Assembly (NCBI GenBank): GCA_002746605.1
Contig: PDPT01000039.1
Span: 1 to 64,000, forward strand
From: Ignavibacteriota bacterium
GTDB lineage: Bacteria > Bacteroidota > Ignavibacteria > Ignavibacteriales > Melioribacteraceae
DNA length: 64,000 bases
Direction: 5' to 3'
Made by a program: the position numbers and the translations under genes. How positions within the stretch are numbered: the stretch's first letter is position 1; the number at the start of each line of letters is the position of its first letter. The notes beneath the pieces are model-generated. The model saw only the letters and a list, made by a program, of their open reading frames with translations, was not told the origin of the DNA and made no database searches. Below are positions 55,354 through 63,640 of this stretch, piece after piece.

Positions 55354-56628
55354 ATGAAAAAAATACTTATAACTGTAATATTCTCTGCATTTGTATCTAC
55401 TATGATAAATGCACAATGGGAAGCTGCCGGTCCGTGGCCTGATTCAAACTATATTGGCGGGTCGCATGGTATTGCTGTAGATCCTGATGGTAAGGTTTGG
55501 ACTTCAAGCTATTATTTTTCTAACTGGGCAACTCCTGGTGGAGATACTTTGAAAGCTACGCCTATTTTTGTTTTTAATGCTGATGGAACACCTGCAGATA
55601 CAATTTATACTGTTACTGATGGAACAGTAACAGATTCTCTAACAGGAAAGTGTAGAGGTTTGGGAACCGATGAAGTTGGAAATATAATTTATGTACAATC
55701 AGGTCCTGCAAAAGGTATTAAAATAAATTATAAAACTATGGCAAGAATGTCTAGTGCATTATTAGAAGAATTAGGTTCTTCACCAACCGCACCCGCTGTT
55801 GATGAAAACGGTAATATTTTTATTGGTCCTGTAGTTGGTGGAGGTACTAATGCTATAGCAATTTATAATACTGAGTTTGAATATCAAGGAAACGCAGTAG
55901 TAGGTCCTCCTGCTATTGCTAGAACAATGGAAGTATCGAAAGATGGTAATACGATTTATTGGTTACCGTTTACTGCTCAAGCAGGATATGTATATTCAAG
56001 AAACGATGAGTTTTCCAGTTATGAATTAACAGATTCATTATTTTTGGGAATGAGTATTGAGTCTTCTGCATGGCAGCCTGTTTCAAACTTACTATGGGTT
56101 TCTCATGATGTTGATCGTGGAACTGATTCTACCAAAAGTGATTTAACTTGGTATGGGTATGATCTTACTTCGAAAACTTTTGTTGATAGTTTTACTTTAA
56201 TGGAAGCTGTTAATGCCGGAGATAAATATCCAAGAGCATTAGATTTTAGTCCTGATGGAAAAATTGCTTATGTTAGTTTATTTGGTACTAAGTTTCATAG
56301 AATTTATAAATTCACTACTGATAGTGTGAAAGTTGATATCGAAGAAATACCTGGAACCATTCCGAATGGTATCGAATTAGCACAAAATTATCCTAATCCT
56401 TTTAATCCATCAACTTCAATTTCATTCTCTATTCCAAAGAGTGATATTGTAACTCTTAGGGTCTTTGATATGCTAGGACAACAAGTAGTTGAGTTATTAA
56501 ATGAGCAAAAATCAGCTGGTAACTATAAGGTAACTTTCGATGCAAGTAAATTAGCTTCGGGTACTTATGTTTATATGTTGCAAGTAGGTGATGTAAGTAT
56601 TAGTAAGAAAATGCTGCTGTTAAAGTAA
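55354..56628 (+). CDS. Secreted beta-propeller protein with T9SS sorting domain
   Basis: A 424-residue extracellular protein. A signal peptide (to about residue 20, NAQ) precedes a single WD/NHL-like beta-propeller (about 22-325, with strand motifs 'GSHGIAVDPDGKVWTSSY', 'GTDEVGNIIYVQSG', 'APAVDENGNIFIGPVVGGG', 'ALDFSPDGKIAYVSLFG'). The C terminus is a type A sorting domain, 'LAQNYPNPFNPSTSISFSI' to 'SISKKMLLLK' (about 337-424). A full AGGAGG ribosome-binding site precedes it. Propeller similarity to the TIG lipoprotein upstream suggests related ligands. It is followed by a strong terminator at 56654. Confidence 0.85.
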   Translation: MKKILITVIFSAFVSTMINAQWEAAGPWPDSNYIGGSHGIAVDPDGKVWTSSYYFSNWATPGGDTLKATPIFVFNADGTPADTIYTVTDGTVTDSLTGKCRGLGTDEVGNIIYVQSGPAKGIKINYKTMARMSSALLEELGSSPTAPAVDENGNIFIGPVVGGGTNAIAIYNTEFEYQGNAVVGPPAIARTMEVSKDGNTIYWLPFTAQAGYVYSRNDEFSSYELTDSLFLGMSIESSAWQPVSNLLWVSHDVDRGTDSTKSDLTWYGYDLTSKTFVDSFTLMEAVNAGDKYPRALDFSPDGKIAYVSLFGTKFHRIYKFTTDSVKVDIEEIPGTIPNGIELAQNYPNPFNPSTSISFSIPKSDIVTLRVFDMLGQQVVELLNEQKSAGNYKVTFDASKLASGTYVYMLQVGDVSISKKMLLLK

Positions 56629-56653
56629 GTATTAAAATATTTAATTCTTTATT

Positions 56654-56685
56654 AAAAGTCCGATTGAAATATATCGGACTTTTTT
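56654..56685 (+). terminator. Rho-independent terminator ending the GHL10/TonB cluster
   Basis: A perfect 11-bp stem AAAAGTCCGAT / ATCGGACTTTT with an 8-base loop and a T run. The symmetric A/T flanks would let it work for the convergent regulator gene as well. Confidence 0.92.
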
Positions 56686-56744
56686 ATTTTAGAAAACTAA
56701 TAAGCATGAGTTAATAATTAGAAGTTTAAGAACTCGGTTTGTTG

Positions 56745-57284
56745 TTATAAAACTTTATTTTTTATAATACTTGATATTTGATCTAGATTTTCTTGTAATT
56801 TATGTAATTCTTTTTCCAGCTTTTCTATTTTGTGATATTCCAAAGATTCTGAGCCACTTAATAACCAATTAATATCACATCCCTTGTTTAAAAGTTTTAA
56901 TAATATTTTAGAACCGGGTTCCCTTTTACCGCTAATATATTGATGAAGTTGCTGAGGAGAAATATCTATAGCTTGAGCTAATTTTTTTAAAGTTCCATAC
57001 TTTTTTTTCGCAAAAATTCTGATTCTTCCACCAATACCAATACGTAGTTTTTCATCAGCAAATAAGTCTAAATTATTTTCAGAAATTCTACTGAAAAATT
57101 CCATCTCGTTATCTTTGTTATTTAATATATCTTTAATTTTTGTATAAAGGTGTTTGTCTATCTTGTTGCTGTCATTTAAAAGGTAAGAAAATGTTTGCGG
57201 CTTTAGCCCGAGTTTTTTTGCTAACCAGTTTTGTTTAATTCCATGTGAATGGATCAGATATTTTATTTCTTCTTGTAATGTCAA
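56745..57284 (-). CDS. Double helix-turn-helix XRE-type regulator with coiled-coil tail
   Basis: A 179-residue protein with two separate XRE-like HTH units. The first is at about 3-50 ('KQNWLAKKLGLKPQTFSYLLND'). The second is at about 85-130 ('TLKKLAQAIDISPQQLHQYISGKREPGSKILLKLL'). A heptad-like segment (about 145-175, 'KIEKLEKELHKLQENLDQI') should form a coiled coil. Two tandem HTHs of different sequence in one small protein are uncommon. It lies opposite the T9SS cluster and upstream of it is a long non-coding region holding palindromes. Its targets are unknown. Confidence 0.82.
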   Translation of the reverse strand: MTLQEEIKYLIHSHGIKQNWLAKKLGLKPQTFSYLLNDSNKIDKHLYTKIKDILNNKDNEMEFFSRISENNLDLFADEKLRIGIGGRIRIFAKKKYGTLKKLAQAIDISPQQLHQYISGKREPGSKILLKLLNKGCDINWLLSGSESLEYHKIEKLEKELHKLQENLDQISSIIKNKVL

Positions 57285-57813
57285 ATTATATGATTCTTAT
57301 TTTATAATTTTAAGTAGTTACAAGTTAATAAGAAAAATTTAAATATAAAAAAACTTTAAACAAACATGTTTTGATAGTTTACTAAAAAATTATAAAAATT
57401 TTGTTTCGTATAAAAATACAATAACCAGAGATAACTGAATCTTATACAATTGTACTTTTTTAGAATTTTTCATTAGGTGTTTGTATGTTGTAAATAGAAT
57501 CTTTTAAATCGTATAACTTGCTATGGACTTAATATTGTGTTTTTACAACTTGTCCGTAGTTTGGAAAGAAAGTATTATGTGAGAGAGATTGTCTTATCTT
57601 TTAGATTTCTCCAGCCAGATGTAGGATTGCAATAACACTCGCTTTATGTTTTGAGGTTTTTACTTTTCTAAAATTGTTTTTTAATACTTACGATAATTCA
57701 GTATTACCTATTGACTTTTCACGAGATTATTGTACTTCGTTTTGCTCCAACCGGAATGACAATCTCTTGTCTCACATCTCAAATTTTACATTCTCATATA
57801 TAGAATCTGATGG
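57285..57813. other. Long non-coding region with palindromes and a degenerate inverted-repeat element
   Basis: About 530 bp without a credible gene. AAACATGTTT (57362-57371) and TACAATTGTA (57445-57454) are 10-bp palindromes close to the regulator's start and could be operators, though such sites are frequent by chance. From 57579 to 57775 lies a less AT-rich stretch bounded by related inverted ends (see separate entry). A 60-codon frame crossing 57674-57856 runs into argF antisense and looks spurious. Confidence 0.5.
57579..57775. repeat. Degenerate inverted-repeat element, possible MITE-like relic
   Basis: GTGAGAGAGATTGTC (57579-57593) is matched in inverted form by GACAATCTCttgTCTCAC (57758-57775), 197 bp overall. 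The inner 3' part, GAGATTATTGTACTTCGTTTTGCTCCAACCGG..., has its own GAGATT/AATCTC ends and ends in a GGAATGACAATCTC phrase that resembles short intergenic repeats common in environmental bacteria. No transposase or target duplication is visible. Confidence 0.45.
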
Positions 57814-58815
57814 CTACGTTCCAAGTGTAGCAACCATTACAGCTTTAATTGTGTGAACTCTATTTTCAGCTTCATCAAAAACAATTGAGTGTTCCGATTC
57901 AAACACTTCTTCGGTAACTTCCATTCCGTCTAAACCGAATTTTTGGAAAATTTCTTCACCAATTGTTGTTTCTCTATTATGGAATGCTGGTAAACAGTGC
58001 ATAAATTTAACATTAGGATTACCTGTTAATTTTATTGTATCCATATTGATTTGATAAGGTTTTAAGAGTTTAATTCTTTCTTCCCAAGCTGAATCAGCTT
58101 CACCCATTGAAACCCAAACATCAGTATAAAGAAAATCAACTCCCTTTACACCTTCTTCCAAATCACTTGTTAAAGTAATTTTAGCACCCGATTTTTTTGC
58201 AATTTCTTTACATTGATTTATCAAATCTTCCGAAGGTAAAATTTCTTTTGGGGCACAAAGTCTAACATCCATTCCCATAATTGCTCCCCCCACAAGAAGA
58301 GAATTACCCATATTGTTTCTTGCATCACCTAAATAACAGAAAGAAATTTCCGAAAGCGGCTTTGTTGAGTGTTCAATCATTGTTAAAAAGTCAGCAAGTA
58401 TTTGTGTCGGATGATATTCATCGGTCAATCCGTTCCAAACAGGAACATTAGAATACTCGGCAAGTTCTTCAACTATTTTTTGGCCAAATCCTCTGTACTC
58501 AATTCCATCATACATTCTGCCCAGAACTCTTGCGGTATCTTTCATCGATTCTTTATGACCGATTTGCGAACCACTTGGTCCAAGATAAGTTACTCTTGCC
58601 CCTTGATCAAATGCTGCTGTTTCGAAAGCACATCTTGTTCTGGTGGATGACTTTTCAAAAATTAAAGCTATATTTTTACCTTTTAAGGTTGGTCGTTCAT
58701 AACCGCCATATTTAGCGTCCTTTAAATTTTTTGAAAGCTCAAGTAAAAATGTTAATTCCTCTTTTGTGAAATCTAATAACTTCAGAAAACTTCTGTTTCT
58801 TAGATTAAAAGCCAT
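57814..58815 (-). CDS. argF: Ornithine carbamoyltransferase
   Basis: Transfers the carbamoyl group from carbamoyl phosphate to ornithine, giving citrulline for arginine synthesis (or the reverse in the deiminase pathway). The 333-residue protein has the carbamoyl-phosphate motif STRTR (57-61), '[15 protein letters not shown]', the ornithine-binding 'MGEADS' region and '[10 protein letters not shown]'. An AGGAG-type site lies before the ATG at 58815. No other arginine-pathway gene is adjacent. The anabolic rather than catabolic role is assumed, as no arcA or arcC is seen. Confidence 0.95.
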   Translation of the reverse strand: MAFNLRNRSFLKLLDFTKEELTFLLELSKNLKDAKYGGYERPTLKGKNIALIFEKSSTRTRCAFETAAFDQGARVTYLGPSGSQIGHKESMKDTARVLGRMYDGIEYRGFGQKIVEELAEYSNVPVWNGLTDEYHPTQILADFLTMIEHSTKPLSEISFCYLGDARNNMGNSLLVGGAIMGMDVRLCAPKEILPSEDLINQCKEIAKKSGAKITLTSDLEEGVKGVDFLYTDVWVSMGEADSAWEERIKLLKPYQINMDTIKLTGNPNVKFMHCLPAFHNRETTIGEEIFQKFGLDGMEVTEEVFESEHSIVFDEAENRVHTIKAVMVATLGT

Positions 58816-58904
58816 AAATATTTCTCCTATTAAAATTATTATTAGTTAAAAAAATTGATTATGTTAAGATATTGAACTAAAACGAGAACAAAAAATTTAA
58901 ATCA

Positions 58905-60626
58905 ATGAAAAAATCAACTTATTTCAAAAATGTTCTTCTAATAACATTATTATTAATTTTTGTACTAAATGCTAAAACCTTTTCTCAATTTGCAAATCCA
59001 GTAAAAGCCAAAAATGGAATGGTTGTTTCGGCATGCTCGCTTGCTTCAGAGGTAGGGATTGATATTATGAAAAAAGGCGGTAATGCAATAGATGCCTCAG
59101 TTGCTGTAGGATTTGCTCTTGCTGTTACTTACCAATATGCCGGTAATATTGGCGGTGGCGGATTTATGGTTTTACACTTTCCCGATGGAAAAAGTACTAC
59201 AATCGATTTTAGAGAAAAAGCTCCCAAATCTGCTTATAAAGATATGTATCTTGATGAAAAAGGGAATTTAATTCCTGAATTAAGTCAAAAAGGTATTAAA
59301 TCTGTTGGAGTTCCCGGAAGTGTAGCGGGTTTAATTTATGCTTTAGAAAAATACGGAACAATGAAACTTTCAGAAGTAATACAACCTGCAATTGATTTGG
59401 CAAAAAAAGGTTTTATATTAAATGAAGCCCAAGCAAATTCCTTTGAACGCTATTTGAAAAGGTTTGAGAAATATCCTTCTACCATAAAAGCATTTACCAA
59501 AAACGGAATTCCGTATAACGAAGGTGAATTATTTATTCAAAATGATTTAGCTAACACTTTAAGCTTAATAAAGAAAAATGGTCGAGACGGGTTCTACAAA
59601 GGCAAAGTTGCCGATTTATTTATCAAACAAGTTAATGAAATGAACGGATACATAACTCATTCAGATTTAGAAAACTATAAACCGGTTGAAAGAAAACCCG
59701 TAAAAGGAACATACAAAGATTATGAAATAATTTCTATGGGTCCGCCAAGTTCCGGTGGAATAGCAATAATTCAATTATTAAATATTTTGGAAAATTTTAA
59801 TTTTAACAAAACAGAATGGAACAGTAGTAATTATATCAATAAACTTGTGGAGGCTATGAAATATGTTTATGCAGATAGAGCAGAGCATCTTGGTGATGAA
59901 GACTTTTATCCCGTTCCCAAAGAAAAATTATTATCCAAAAAATATGCGAAAAAAATTTATAATAGAATAAAAAATAAAGCTGTTCCTTCTGATGAGATTA
60001 AATCACAATTACCAAATGATTATTACGAAAGTAACGAAACTACTCACTATTCGGTTTATGATAAGTACGGCAATGCTGTTAGCGTTACAACTACGGTAAA
60101 TTCAGGTTACGGTTCTAAAGTTGTTGTAGAGGGAGCAGGATTTATACTCAATAACGAAATGGATGATTTTGTTTCTAAAGCCGGAGAACCGAATCAATTT
60201 GGATTAGTCGGGGGGAAGGCAAATTCAATACAACCCGAAAAAAGAATGTTGAGTTCAATGACACCGACTATTGTTTTAAAAAATGGAAAACCTTTTTTAA
60301 TTGTTGGTTCTCCCGGAGGTTCAACAATAATTACAACTGTTTTACAGGTTATATTAAATGTTATTGAGTTTGATATGAATATTAAGGAGGCTGTAAGTGC
60401 TCCTAGAATTCATCATCAATGGCTGCCCGATAAAATTTTTATTGAAAAGTTTGCGGTTAATTCTGATACAATAATTAAATTGGAAGAAATGGGTTATAAT
60501 TTTTCTGATAGAAATTCAATGTTTACAATTCTCGGTTCTGCTCAATCTATTTTAATTGATAACAACAAAAATGAAATTTATGGTGCATCAGATTCAAGAA
60601 GTAACGGAAGAGCAATCGGTTATTAA
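58905..60626 (+). CDS. ggt: Gamma-glutamyltranspeptidase
   Basis: An exported N-terminal-nucleophile hydrolase that cleaves gamma-glutamyl bonds such as in glutathione. The 573-residue precursor has a signal peptide (to about residue 27, FSQF), a large-subunit region (about 28-378, 'GGNAIDASVAVGFALAVT', 'GGGGFMVL') and a small subunit starting at the catalytic Thr379 (ETTHYSVYDKYGNAVSVTTTVN). The autocatalytic cut should occur before Thr379. 'GGKANSIQPEKRMLSSMTPTIV' and 'VGSPGGSTI' complete the active site. It is divergent from argF and followed by two lipoprotein genes. Confidence 0.96.
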   Translation: MKKSTYFKNVLLITLLLIFVLNAKTFSQFANPVKAKNGMVVSACSLASEVGIDIMKKGGNAIDASVAVGFALAVTYQYAGNIGGGGFMVLHFPDGKSTTIDFREKAPKSAYKDMYLDEKGNLIPELSQKGIKSVGVPGSVAGLIYALEKYGTMKLSEVIQPAIDLAKKGFILNEAQANSFERYLKRFEKYPSTIKAFTKNGIPYNEGELFIQNDLANTLSLIKKNGRDGFYKGKVADLFIKQVNEMNGYITHSDLENYKPVERKPVKGTYKDYEIISMGPPSSGGIAIIQLLNILENFNFNKTEWNSSNYINKLVEAMKYVYADRAEHLGDEDFYPVPKEKLLSKKYAKKIYNRIKNKAVPSDEIKSQLPNDYYESNETTHYSVYDKYGNAVSVTTTVNSGYGSKVVVEGAGFILNNEMDDFVSKAGEPNQFGLVGGKANSIQPEKRMLSSMTPTIVLKNGKPFLIVGSPGGSTIITTVLQVILNVIEFDMNIKEAVSAPRIHHQWLPDKIFIEKFAVNSDTIIKLEEMGYNFSDRNSMFTILGSAQSILIDNNKNEIYGASDSRSNGRAIGY

Positions 60627-60694
60627 CTCTTAAAAATTTTTATGCTAACTTTTATTAAAGTAACAGAGTTTGATAACACTTTTTATATGACTTT

Positions 60695-60721
60695 TTTGAA
60701 AAAATTAATAACTTACTTTTG
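60695..60721 (+). promoter_or_regulatory. Candidate TTTG/TAnnTTTG promoter
   Basis: TTTG (60695-60698) and an exact TACTTTTG (60714-60721) are 15 bp apart, a little short of the usual spacing, about 61 bp upstream of the lipoprotein ATG at 60782. Confidence 0.35.
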
Positions 60722-60781
60722 ATGTAGATTTTTTTTAATATAGATGATAAAATAAAAATGAAATATAAAAAAGGAGAAAAA

Positions 60782-61330
60782 ATGTTAAAAAAACATTTAA
60801 CTATCGGTTTATCAATATTTTTAATTTTGTTATTTTCTGTTGCTTGCGATCAAACTAAAGATACAGTTGAGAAAGCAAAAGATGCCGTAAACAAAACAGC
60901 GGAATCTGTAAATAAAACGGCAGAAGAGGCAGTTGATAAAGTTGGCGAAACAACAGAAAAAGTTGTAGAAGAAACAAAAGATGTTACCAAAAAAGTTGCT
61001 GAAGAAGTTAAAAATCTTTTTGATTCCAACAAATTGGTTGGGGCTTGGAAAGGTAAATTAGCCGGTAGAGAAACTATATTAACAATTACATCGGCAAAAA
61101 ATAATAAAGTTAACGGAAAAACAGTTGTTAATTTAGGAAAACTAATTAGACAAGATGTTAAAGGAATATTCAATGCCGAAACAAGAACTTTAAATCTGCA
61201 AGACCAACTTAATCTAAAAGACAAAGGAAAATACGAAGGTACAATTTCTAAAGATGGAAAATCTTATTCGGGAACATTTACCGTTTTAAAAAGTAATGAA
61301 AAAGTAAAATTTAAATTATTCAAAAAATAA
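60782..61330 (+). CDS. Lipoprotein with apolipoprotein-like amphipathic repeat segment
   Basis: A 182-residue lipoprotein (lipobox FSVAC, about residue 20). An N-terminal Ala/Lys/Glu/Val-rich stretch (about 25-80) of repeating 11-mers such as 'VEKAKDAVNKTAESVNKTAEEAVDKVGETTEKV' should form a long amphipathic helix. A beta-rich C-terminal domain follows ('LVGAWKGKLAGRETILTITSAKNNKVNG...YSGTFTVL'), like a small lipocalin/stress-type domain. I start at the ATG at 60782 because AAGGAG lies just before it; an in-frame ATG at 60758 would add eight residues. The function is unknown. Confidence 0.8.
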   Translation: MLKKHLTIGLSIFLILLFSVACDQTKDTVEKAKDAVNKTAESVNKTAEEAVDKVGETTEKVVEETKDVTKKVAEEVKNLFDSNKLVGAWKGKLAGRETILTITSAKNNKVNGKTVVNLGKLIRQDVKGIFNAETRTLNLQDQLNLKDKGKYEGTISKDGKSYSGTFTVLKSNEKVKFKLFKK

Positions 61331-61349
61331 ATCAATAAGGAAATCAAAA

Positions 61350-62114
61350 ATGAAAAAAATAATTAATCTTCTACTACCGCTAATTTTTGTAATTGCTATT
61401 ATTAGTTGCGGAGATGATAATGGTACAACAGACCCGATTCTGGATGAAAAGGGAGCTTTACAAATTTTATCTTCCCCTGAAGGTGCAAAAATTTATATTG
61501 ATAGTGTTGCTACCGGAGATGTTACTCCATATACTTATGGTTCTAAGGATGTTAAGGAGTATAAAGTAAAATTAACACTTGATAATTATCAAGATACTAC
61601 CTTTACAGTTTCCGTATTAAAAGGTCAAACTACAACAGTTAATATAAAATTAACACCTGAATATGTAGTTTATGGACCTGTTAAAATTTGGGAATCTTTG
61701 GATCCAAGTACAAATCATCCAAGCGGATTAAGTCTAAAATTAGGAAAAGCTTACAGTATTGCTCAATCTAAAGATAGTTCTGCATTTAATGATATCTATT
61801 ACAATTCTGATGGTTTTTTAGTTGTAAGTGCTGATAATAGAAATAATAACAATAAAATGACTAGAGAAACATTCTTTAAAGTAGGTAGTTCTACAAACCT
61901 AAGTGATGGTGTTGCTGCATCAGTCAAAGATCAAACTTGGGGAAAAAGTATTGATGCAAATGAAAGAAATTACATCTTTTTATATGATGCTGATGGTCAT
62001 TACTCAAAATTAATTATTTTAGAAAAGAATGATCCTTCTTCACTTACCTCTAAAGATGGAAATTTAGTAGTTAAATGGATTTACAATAAAGCTGAAAATA
62101 ATACCAGTTTTTAA
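61350..62114 (+). CDS. PEGA-domain lipoprotein
   Basis: A 254-residue lipoprotein with lipobox AIISC (Cys21). Residues about 33-105 are a PEGA domain ('GALQILSSPEGAKIYIDSVATGDVTPYTY...LKGQTTTVNIKL'), a surface beta domain probably for carbohydrate or protein contact. The rest (about 108-254) is a beta-rich domain with no recognised family. It starts 19 bp after the preceding lipoprotein, so both are likely co-expressed. A terminator follows at 62135. Confidence 0.82.
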   Translation: MKKIINLLLPLIFVIAIISCGDDNGTTDPILDEKGALQILSSPEGAKIYIDSVATGDVTPYTYGSKDVKEYKVKLTLDNYQDTTFTVSVLKGQTTTVNIKLTPEYVVYGPVKIWESLDPSTNHPSGLSLKLGKAYSIAQSKDSSAFNDIYYNSDGFLVVSADNRNNNNKMTRETFFKVGSSTNLSDGVAASVKDQTWGKSIDANERNYIFLYDADGHYSKLIILEKNDPSSLTSKDGNLVVKWIYNKAENNTSF

Positions 62115-62134
62115 CTTATGTACTTTTTAATTTG

Positions 62135-62166
62135 AAGGTGTACTAAAAAAAGTGCACCTTTTTGTT
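62135..62166 (+). terminator. Rho-independent terminator after the PEGA lipoprotein
   Basis: A 10-bp stem AAGGTGTACT / AGTGCACCTT with one T-G wobble, an AAAAAA loop and a TTTT run, 20 bp past the stop codon. Confidence 0.9.
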
Positions 62167-62252
62167 TTTAAAGATTTTTATTTTTTTGACTTTTTTATTT
62201 TATTAGAAAATGTTAAAATAAACTTTTCATTAAAAGATTATATATCTATTTT

Positions 62253-63506
62253 ATGCGACCAATAATTATATTTTTTTTCCTATTGCATCTTCACTTAATG
62301 GGTCAAACCAAGATTTTTATTCCTATGGATATAAATCAAAAAGATCATTTAAAAGCTTATGGAATCACTTTTAATTCATTAAAATCCGGTTATAAAGCGG
62401 ATTGGCTTTTAAACTACAGAGGTGGTTCATTTTTATTAGACTATTCCGAAAAAATTGTTATGGAATGCAGAATTAAAAATGTGAGTTTCGAACTTTTAGA
62501 AAACAGCTCCGTAGTGGAAATCTATTCATTAGTGCAAAGCGATGATAACAATACCGAAGTTGTACGATTAGAAAAAGCTCCAAAGATAGCTGTTTATGTT
62601 CCTCCCGGATTTCAACCTTGGGACGATGCTGTTACTCTCGTTTTGGAGTATGCCGAAGTTGATTATGATAAAATATGGATAGAAGAAATTTTAACCGGAA
62701 AACTAAAAAAATACGATTGGCTTCATCTTCATCACGAAGATTTTACAGGGCAATTTGGCAAATTTTATGCAAGCTACAGGAGTGCGAGATGGTATCAAGA
62801 AAATCAATTGCTCTACGAAAAGGAAACCGAAAAGTTTAACTTTAAAAAAGTTTCGGAAATGGAGAAAGAGGTTGTAAATACAATCAAAGATTATATCGGG
62901 CAGGGCGGATTTCTTTTTGCAATGTGTTCCGCTACGGATAGTTATGACATTGCTCTTGCGGCAAACAATGTTGATATCGTTGATAAAATGTATGACGGTG
63001 ATGCCCCTGATCAAAATGCTCAAACACTACTCAATTTTAAAAATACACTAGCATTTAAAGATTTTAAGTTAGAAATGAATCCTATGGTTTATGAGTATAG
63101 TGATATTGACATTCAACTAAATGAAATTGGACTGGAACAAAATGATTATTTTACTCTGTTTGAATTCTCTGCAAAGTTCGATCCGGTTCCCACAATGCTT
63201 ACTCAAAATCACGTTAATACCATCAGAGGATTTATGGGACAGACAACAATGTTTCGCGAAAGTAAAATAAAAAAATCAGTTGTAATTATGGGCAAACGAG
63301 CAGACACAGATCAAGTAAAATATATACATGGAAAATACGGAAGAGGAACTTTTACTTTCTATGGTGGGCACGATCCGGAAGATTACAGACATGCTGTTAA
63401 CGATCCGCCAACTGATTTGAGTTTGTTCAAAAACTCACCGGGTTATAGATTAATTCTAAATAATATTTTATTTCCTGCAGCAAAAAAGAAAAAACAAAAA
63501 ACTTAA
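62253..63506 (+). CDS. Conserved Bacteroidota exported protein of unknown function (often labelled 'asparagine synthetase B')
   Basis: A 417-residue protein with an N-terminal signal peptide (about 1-17). It opens 'IFIPMDINQKDHLKAYGITF...WLLNYRGGSFLLDY', then 'YVPPGFQPWDDAVTLVLEYAEV', 'CSATDSYDIALAA' and 'TFYGGHDPEDYRHAVNDPPTDL' near the C terminus. I recall this set of motifs from a Bacteroidota family frequently annotated as asparagine synthetase B, but I see neither an N-terminal Cys glutaminase nor an ATP-pyrophosphatase SGGxDS loop. The GGHDP tail and central Cys suggest an amidotransferase-like fold. The true role is unknown. Confidence 0.75.
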   Translation: MRPIIIFFFLLHLHLMGQTKIFIPMDINQKDHLKAYGITFNSLKSGYKADWLLNYRGGSFLLDYSEKIVMECRIKNVSFELLENSSVVEIYSLVQSDDNNTEVVRLEKAPKIAVYVPPGFQPWDDAVTLVLEYAEVDYDKIWIEEILTGKLKKYDWLHLHHEDFTGQFGKFYASYRSARWYQENQLLYEKETEKFNFKKVSEMEKEVVNTIKDYIGQGGFLFAMCSATDSYDIALAANNVDIVDKMYDGDAPDQNAQTLLNFKNTLAFKDFKLEMNPMVYEYSDIDIQLNEIGLEQNDYFTLFEFSAKFDPVPTMLTQNHVNTIRGFMGQTTMFRESKIKKSVVIMGKRADTDQVKYIHGKYGRGTFTFYGGHDPEDYRHAVNDPPTDLSLFKNSPGYRLILNNILFPAAKKKKQKT

Positions 63507-63532
63507 TATTGGGTTAGATGAATATATTCTGA

Positions 63533-63576
63533 TGCTAAAGTTAAACAAAATTTTGAATTAACTACTTACTTTAGCA
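63533..63576. terminator. Long hairpin between convergent genes
   Basis: TGCTAAAG (63533-63540) pairs with CTTTAGCA (63569-63576); inside, AGTTAA pairs with TTAACT around a CAAAATTTTG palindrome. There is no strong T run, so it may be a bidirectional stop or just a stable structure between genes ending at 63506 and 63641. Confidence 0.4.
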
Positions 63577-63640
63577 ATTTTGAGTAAATTTGGATAAAGT
63601 TAAATTTGTTATGATTGCAGTTATATTTTTAAAATATTTG

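Noticed and set aside
57674..57856. 60-codon plus-strand frame between the HTH regulator and argF
   Set aside because: It runs through the inverted-repeat element and into argF antisense, has no domain and no ribosome-binding site.
60850..61224. 124-codon minus-strand frame opposite the amphipathic lipoprotein
   Set aside because: Caused by the repetitive codons of the real gene; low-complexity Ser/Thr/Val-rich product.
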